Shown: one piece after another, positions 55,674 through 60,513 of the stretch | Numbering within the stretch: the stretch's first letter is position 1 | How the letters are laid out: each line of letters opens with the position of its first letter | Source of the DNA: Bacteroidota bacterium | Lineage (GTDB): Bacteria > Bacteroidota > Bacteroidia > B-17B0 > Aurantibacillaceae | Reading direction: 5' to 3' | NCBI GenBank assembly: GCA_025362395.1 | Contig: JANYGK010000032.1 | Span: 1-60,513, forward strand | DNA: 60,513 nucleotides | The notes under the pieces: model-generated | Seen by the model: only the letters and a program-made list of their open reading frames with translations | What the model was told of the DNA's origin: nothing | The model's database searches: none | Program-made: the position numbers and the translations under genes

Positions 55674-56087
55674 ATGCCCGATCATCATATTATTACAAAA
55701 AAAACCGAAACAGATGCTGCTTGTGTAAACTTGGGCAATGATGGCATTATTAGGGTTATGGTTAAACGAAAAACGGAGGTTAACGCAGCCGTTTTAAAAA
55801 AACTTTATACAGTATTTAATGAAATCGAAAATGGGGAGCCGTATGCTTTTATTTACTATACGGAAGACAGTTCTGTAACGGTGACCGAAGAAGGCCGTAC
55901 ATTTGCTAAAGAAGAAGAAAATTCGTTTCCTAAAATTTGCGACGCGGTTGTTGTAACTAATTTAGCGCATAAATTATTGGCCAATTTTTACCTTCGGTTT
56001 AATAAACCCAACTATCCATTTAAAGTATTCAGTAAAATGGAAGACGCTGAAAAATGGTGCCTGCTCCAAATGAAAAAGGTAAGTTAA
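55674..56087 (+). CDS. small DUF7793/STAS-like protein
   Basis: 137 residues from the ATG at 55674; an ATG four codons earlier is also in frame. A TATATTTG at 55641-55648 fits the -7 box and favours the later start. The fold pattern (strand VNLGNDGIIRVMVK, helix NAAVLKKLYTVFNEI, strand YAFIYYTED, then DAVVVTNLAHKLLANFYLRF) is like STAS/SpoIIAA-type domains seen in DUF7793. No phosphorylatable Ser motif is clear. Function unknown. The end overlaps the stop of the next gene on the other strand by 4 bases. Confidence 0.75.
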   Translation: MPDHHIITKKTETDAACVNLGNDGIIRVMVKRKTEVNAAVLKKLYTVFNEIENGEPYAFIYYTEDSSVTVTEEGRTFAKEEENSFPKICDAVVVTNLAHKLLANFYLRFNKPNYPFKVFSKMEDAEKWCLLQMKKVS

Positions 56088-57100
56088 TTTAACTCTACGT
56101 ACACGGCTAAATGATCGCTGTACCCGTTGTAGTATTTGTTTTCAGGCCCATAGGTTCGGCTGGGCTTCTCTTCTCCGGTTTTAGCATTTTTATATAACAC
56201 AAAATCTTTTCTTAAAATGTGTGCATTTTTAGGATCGAATGAATATCCTTTTTTAGCGTTCAGTAAACCCTGTGAAACGATGATCTGATCAAGAACACGC
56301 CATTCTTTATCATAATAATGGGTGCCTTGCTTTGCTTTATCTAAAGTATAGTAAGCATTATATAAATCGCCTTTATCTTTAGGGGCATCATTTGCTTTTA
56401 ACGTTGTTAAAATACTTGTATTATCCGGGTGATCGTTAAAGTCGCCCATGACAATGATTTTTGCTTTTGCATCTTTTTTTTGCAGCTCATCAATTTTGTT
56501 TCTTACTTGTTGTGCCGCGTAAATACGGCGAGGCTCGCTTTCTTTTTCACCTTCACGGCGACTCGGCCAATGATCTACAAACACATAAAATACATCGCCG
56601 TTAATTGCTTTAAGCGTCGCAAATAAAATGTTGCGTGTTTTGTAATCCCCTAAGGCCGGATTAGTGGCATTTAATTCTTTAAAGTCCACTAATGTAAAAA
56701 CAGATTTATCGTATAATAATCCGCAATCGATGCTGCGTTCATCAGGACTGTCTGTTGACAGGCTGCCATAATTTTTTGAAGCGAACTGTGATTTACTGAT
56801 CAGGTCTTGCAAAACATTGTTGTTTTCTATTTCGACCAAGCCTACCAAATTAGGAAGTGCAGGGCCGGCAACCGTTGAATCCAACACCTGAGCTACTTTT
56901 TGAATTTTATTATTATAACGTGTATCATCCCACTTTGCGGCCCCTTCCGGTAAAAACTCATCATCTTTTTTATTGGGATCATCTTTGGTATCAAAAAAGT
57001 TTTCGCAGTTATAAAACGCTATAGTGACAGGAGTTTTTGTTTGTGCAAAATTTAATAATGTGCACAACATACATGAGGGTAATAATAATGATTTAAGCAT
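56084..57100 (-). CDS. secreted endonuclease/exonuclease/phosphatase-family protein
   Basis: About 338 residues from the ATG at 57100; a TTG two codons upstream also keeps the frame. Signal peptide LLLPSCMLCTLLNFAQ. Family motifs: FYNCENFFDTKDD (metal Asn and Glu/Asp), LVGLVEIENNN (Glu), VDHWPSRR, IVMGDFNDHPDNTS (Asp, Asn) and GYSDHLAVYVELN (Asp, His at the end). Metal-dependent phosphodiester hydrolysis in the periplasm or outside the cell; substrate (nucleic acid or other) not known. Confidence 0.93.
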   Translation of the reverse strand: MLKSLLLPSCMLCTLLNFAQTKTPVTIAFYNCENFFDTKDDPNKKDDEFLPEGAAKWDDTRYNNKIQKVAQVLDSTVAGPALPNLVGLVEIENNNVLQDLISKSQFASKNYGSLSTDSPDERSIDCGLLYDKSVFTLVDFKELNATNPALGDYKTRNILFATLKAINGDVFYVFVDHWPSRREGEKESEPRRIYAAQQVRNKIDELQKKDAKAKIIVMGDFNDHPDNTSILTTLKANDAPKDKGDLYNAYYTLDKAKQGTHYYDKEWRVLDQIIVSQGLLNAKKGYSFDPKNAHILRKDFVLYKNAKTGEEKPSRTYGPENKYYNGYSDHLAVYVELN

Positions 57101-57260
57101 GGCCAAATGTAATTAAAAAAGGCGGCGTCATTATTAGGGAATTGTTATTTATTTATTTTTGGCTTTTGCCAAAAAATACATTTAAGTTACAATTATTACT
57201 TAAGCCTCGGCAAAATTGCTCATAGGTTTTTAATGATAAGTACAGATTCCCATGCCGGGG

Positions 57261-58289
57261 TTACTTTGTTTTTTTCGAAAATGGAATATTACATCCTACG
57301 GCAAGCAACGCATTTACATTGTTATCTAAAAACCCTGCCTTTTCTCCAAAATATAATCCCGGTCTTTGTCCAATTTCAAATTTATAATGAAAACCAAAAT
57401 TATTAACCGAGCGGTAACTCACTCCAAATCGCCATCCCGAAGCCTTAAAACCATCTTTAGTATGCGATACGTCCCATCGTGTGCCGCCATGAGTATATAC
57501 ATCTTTAATATTCACATAAGGGCAAATTAAATAATCTACATAAATATCATATACGCCTGTATGTTTTTTACGACCATATCCATCTGCATATATAATTAAA
57601 TTCGTAATAGATTTTAGGCTTATACCACCGTAAAACACCATGGAATTTACCATAGTATTAATATAGCTGACATCACTTCCATCAATGGTATTACCCGGCG
57701 AACCAATAGACGGCATCGTATCGTTTCCATTGGTAATACGGTAGGCGTAATTACTAAATTTATTTTCGCCTATACGGGTACCTGTATTGTAAATAAATAA
57801 GCCGCTGCGTGGACCAAACATCCGGCGTCTTTCTCCCGGCACATTTAAGTATTGCCGATAGGTTTTTCCTCCTCCCGAACTGGAACTAAGCGTAACCTGA
57901 AGATTTTTACTTTTTGTCCAATTGAAAAAGTAAAAAGAGGCTCCCGATTCAAAATAATTAGATCGCTTGGTGCCGCCCTTACATGTAGGCTGCAATAACC
58001 CGGTTAAGCTATTCTTTTCTTGCCTGCCGCTGTTGCCATCCAGGTAAGCCATCCTAAACTCTCCTTTTAACTCAATTCGTTTTAATATAGAAACTTCGGC
58101 GGAAACTCCGGCACCAATGGTAGCGAAATTCACACCCGAATAGAGGTCGGTATAAAATGGATTGATTTGAATATTAATTCGCTTAATGTCTTTCACGTTA
58201 TCATCAATAATTTTATAGGATACATTTTGTGAAAAGCTTCGATAAACAAATAGTGTAGTAAAAACCGTGAATAAGTAATATAGTTTCAT
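57261..58289 (-). CDS. outer-membrane beta-barrel-like protein of unknown function
   Basis: 342 residues from the ATG at 58289, which gives a signal peptide KLYYLFTVFTTLFVYRSFSQ; a TTG-like start 10 codons upstream is open but spoils the signal. The mature part has many alternating strands with aromatic ends (GVNFATIGAGVSAEVSILKR, ELKGEFRMAYLDG, YYFFNWTKS, NNFGFHYKFEIGQRPGLYFG), as in small outer-membrane barrels. No named family recognised. Confidence 0.7.
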   Translation of the reverse strand: MKLYYLFTVFTTLFVYRSFSQNVSYKIIDDNVKDIKRINIQINPFYTDLYSGVNFATIGAGVSAEVSILKRIELKGEFRMAYLDGNSGRQEKNSLTGLLQPTCKGGTKRSNYFESGASFYFFNWTKSKNLQVTLSSSSGGGKTYRQYLNVPGERRRMFGPRSGLFIYNTGTRIGENKFSNYAYRITNGNDTMPSIGSPGNTIDGSDVSYINTMVNSMVFYGGISLKSITNLIIYADGYGRKKHTGVYDIYVDYLICPYVNIKDVYTHGGTRWDVSHTKDGFKASGWRFGVSYRSVNNFGFHYKFEIGQRPGLYFGEKAGFLDNNVNALLAVGCNIPFSKKTK

Positions 58290-58319
58290 TATGTTTGATT
58301 CAAATGGATTACGCCACAA

Positions 58320-58664
58320 AACTCTTGTTTAAAAAAGACAAATTCATACCCTGCTTTGGGTATTTTAGCCTCATAGAGCAAAAATTTGCACAAGCACGGT
58401 TTTGTACTTATTTGTAATAAAAAAATTGTTTTATGAATTTAACATCACTTTCGTTGTTTCACAAGCAAATACCTCGAACCGATATAGAGATAAAACCAAT
58501 CATTAAAAACAGGCTAAGTATTTATGGGCCCCTGTCGCTTAAATAGGGGCAAGCTTAGTAATGCTTAGCGAAACACGAATATGAAATTTAAAATATCTAC
58601 ACCTGTTTAAATTAAGATGAAGTGTTATCAAATAAAACCACATTAATAACCTAACAAACCACAC
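58320..58664. other. 345-bp intergenic region with possible RNA hairpins
   Basis: No gene seen. A hairpin ATACCC/GGGTAT (58346-58351 and 58358-58363) is followed by TTTT. A second, GCCCCT/AGGGGC (58528-58533 and 58545-58550), is flanked by CTAAG (58514) and CTTAG (58554), giving a longer imperfect stem upstream of the haem-binding gene. Confidence 0.4.
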
Positions 58665-59135
58665 ATGAAAAAGCGATTCACCAAAAAAAACATTTTTTTA
58701 TACCTTGTAGTTCTGTTTATTCTGATTCAGGTATTTAGAATTGATAAAAGCACAAAGCCTATCCATGTGGAAACGGATTTTATTGCTATGACCTTACCAA
58801 ACCCGGAAATTACAAACATACTCAAGGTCGCTTGCTACGACTGCCATTCCAACCAACCTACTTACCCTTGCTATACTAATATTGCCCCGTTTTCATGGTG
58901 GATAAAACACCATATTGATGAAGGGAGCTGGCATTTAAATTTTTCGGAATGGGGAACCTATAGCGAAAAAAGGAAAAACCATAAACTGGAAGAGAGTATA
59001 GAAATGATAGAGGAGGGTGAAATGCCAATGTACTCTTATACATGGATGCACACGGAAGCTAAATTGACGGACACACAAAAATTACAACTTGTGGAATGGT
59101 TTAAAGTAGTAAAGGGCGCCAATAAACCGCAGTAA
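58665..59135 (+). CDS. haem-binding domain protein (c-type CxxCH)
   Basis: 156 residues. N-terminal membrane anchor (IFLYLVVLFILIQVFRID, about 10-27). A c-type haem site CYDCHSNQP is near 53-61, followed by YPCYTNIAPFSWWIKHHIDE and GSWHLNFSEW, as in the Haem_bd (PF14376) family; further His and Met near the end (EMPMYSYTWMHTEAKLT) may give the second ligand. Periplasmic, electron transfer or sensing. It is a single gene with its own leader. Confidence 0.88.
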   Translation: MKKRFTKKNIFLYLVVLFILIQVFRIDKSTKPIHVETDFIAMTLPNPEITNILKVACYDCHSNQPTYPCYTNIAPFSWWIKHHIDEGSWHLNFSEWGTYSEKRKNHKLEESIEMIEEGEMPMYSYTWMHTEAKLTDTQKLQLVEWFKVVKGANKPQ

Positions 59136-59142
59136 TAATGCC

Positions 59143-60338
59143 TTAATAATCTAAAACCAAAACCTCTACACGTCGGTTCTCCTCCTGCTGTTCAGCGGTT
59201 GCCTTAGGTAATTTAAATAACATTTCATGATCGCCTTTACCGTCAATCTCTATACGTTTTTCATCGATACCCTGTATCCCTAAATAATCTTTAATAGAAG
59301 TAGCGCGACCTTTTGTAAAAGCAATAATTCCTTTCTCATCCATCATATCATGCCCGTTAGAATGACCGATGATCAAGATCTTTAATTTTGGATTTTTCTT
59401 TAACAGCCTGTATAAATTATACATGGCAGGTACCGCCCTTGGCAAATATTGAACGGAACCGCCGACAAAATTAATGGAACCGACAGAGTATTTGCTTCCT
59501 TTTTTAAGTTTTGGTAAAATGGTCTTTAAAGCCTTAAGCACTGCGGTATCCGCGAGGGTAAAGGTTTTTGTAAAATTAAAACTGCTGTCGTTGTAAAAAT
59601 TTAAATTATAGGTTTGATTTCTTGCAATGGGCGCTATAAAATTATAGGAGCCGTCAACTTTAGTTTGTTGAAGCGATACTGTATCTCCATCCCGGTTGGT
59701 TAATGCTATTTCTGCCTGCACAGGTTTATTAAGCTCATCCATCACAACGCCTTTTAAAGTAATGGTTTGAGCTATTTCAAATTCTATGATATGGCCTTCG
59801 CCTTTTTCGTACACGTTGTCTAACACTAAATAATAGATCTCTCCTCTTTTAACTTCTATGGGTTTGCCGTAAGCCGCAGCAATTCCCTGTTTAATAAACT
59901 CTTCTTTTGATTGATAGTTGAGGCCTGTTTTTCCGCTGATCTCCTCTTTATTGCGCGATATACATGCTCTTACAGGAGATATTTTATGATTTAATAAACT
60001 GTCGCAGAAATTATTTTTGGCCGCTTTAAAAAGCATAAAATCATAATCATCGTCAGGCTTGGAAGGTGTAATATCAAATGTTAGTGTACCCGAAACATTA
60101 ATAACCAACTTATACCAAGCCGTATTATGTTCTTTTCAAAGGCAAATTTAGTGTTTTGTTTAGTGTTGCTTATTTCTTTAATGCTGCCGAAGCCTTTGGG
60201 AGCAATGGTTTTATTAATGGTAGTTTTACTGTTTACGGTTATAAGACGTGCTATGTTGCAATCGCAAAAAACGGTATCCTGTTTTTTGGTTTGAGATAGA
60301 AGCTGAAAAGAGATTAAACAGAGTAATAGTATTCGCAT
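59143..60338 (-). pseudogene. OmpA-family envelope protein with a one-base frameshift
   Basis: Two frames together make one protein of about 398 residues: a first part from the ATG at 60338 with signal peptide ILLLCLISFQLLSQ, and a second part to the stop at 59143. The switch is at the T4 run 60133-60136 (A4 in the gene); one more base would give KFAFEKEHNTAWYKL and join the parts. The second part holds a PPC-like N-domain (GTLTFDITPSKPDDDYDFML), a carboxypeptidase-regulatory-like domain and an OmpA C-terminal domain (ILIIGHSNGHD, FTKGRATSIKDYL, RRVEVLVLDY). The second part has no ATG at its head. Either a true pseudogene, a phase-variable gene or a sequencing error. Confidence 0.8.
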
Positions 60339-60374
60339 ATACGTTTTATAACGGCAGACGAATATAAAGTAACA

Positions 60375-60405
60375 AAAAATCCCCTGAAATATTCAAGGGA
60401 TTTTT
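60375..60405 (-). terminator. terminator
   Basis: AAAAATCCCCTGAA pairs with TTCAAGGGATTTTT with one mismatch. It lies 30 bases after the stop of the gene entering from the right and is T-rich on its far side. Confidence 0.8.
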
Positions 60406-60434
60406 AATTGTTTAGTTGATTGATGAAAAGCAGA

Positions 60435-60513
60435 TTATAAACCTAACAGTATTTCTTCAGCGTTTTTGCCGCCAAATAACATTCGGGTAGGGTTTTCCAA
60501 CATTTCTTTTACT
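60435..60513 (-). CDS. C-terminal end of an unidentified gene
   Basis: The last 25 residues read VKEMLENPTRMLFGGKNAEE then ILLGL and a stop. The rest is outside the window. I do not recognise the family from this part. Confidence 0.6.
   Translation of the reverse strand, partial: VKEMLENPTRMLFGGKNAEEILLGL

Overview
The window comes from a member of the Bacteroidota, probably an environmental Flavobacteriales- or Sphingobacteriales-like lineage. The evidence is a giant SprB-type adhesin whose C-terminal T9SS type B tail begins just before the window edge, a protein with a T9SS type A sorting tail, TAnnTTTG promoter elements, few Shine-Dalgarno sites, signal peptides that end in ...AQ, LytTR and PAS-rich two-component systems, and low GC. 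No rRNA, tRNA or CRISPR array was found. Most of the window is ordinary chromosomal core.

Layout. 1-8182: a very large secreted repeat protein and a small secreted partner gene, both minus strand. 8361-12593: a minus-strand run from an acyl-CoA thioesterase through LolA, a lipoprotein, a FabZ-like dehydratase and a DUF420 protein to rpoN. It resembles part of an aryl-polyene/flexirubin lipid cassette. 12727-14058: a T9SS cargo protein with a good promoter and a terminator. 14127-23026: mfd, fumC, a 1.2-kb gap with a decayed IS5-type transposase, a methyltransferase and mnmG. Two ParB-binding parS-like sites lie in and just before the methyltransferase gene, which suggests that this is the centromere/origin-proximal part of the chromosome. 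23122-30515: nadA, a MORN-repeat protein, an eight-PAS histidine kinase and a LytTR regulator, probably one operon. 31018-34212: a PaaE-like reductase, rpiB and a PiT phosphate transporter preceded by a Pho-box-like repeat. 34230-39346: a TPR histidine kinase with a NarL-type regulator, then RNase R.

39576-45302 is the accessory stretch. It is bracketed by two same-direction copies of the 3' end of a DUF1569 gene (a truncated copy on the left, the intact gene on the right). It holds an orphan response regulator behind a leader with two competing hairpins, the stump of an RloC-like ATPase, a membrane protein with a PD-(D/E)XK nuclease-like domain, small proteins, a 17-copy 21-bp tandem repeat and a REP-like cloverleaf sequence. 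It looks like an islet or a remodelled defence locus.

45306-49759: lgt, trmB, pyk, a Fic protein with a C-terminal winged-helix segment and a 24-bp palindrome just upstream of its start, and an S4-domain protein. 49805-54162: two ECF sigma modules, one with a membrane TPR protein and one with a trypsin-like protease that has an anti-sigma-like N-terminus. Between them is a TonB-receptor plug that lacks a barrel. 54334-60513: pepP, a small DUF7793-like protein, an exo/endonuclease-phosphatase family protein, an outer-membrane protein, a haem-binding protein, an OmpA-type gene broken by one base in a homopolymer, and the end of an unidentified gene.
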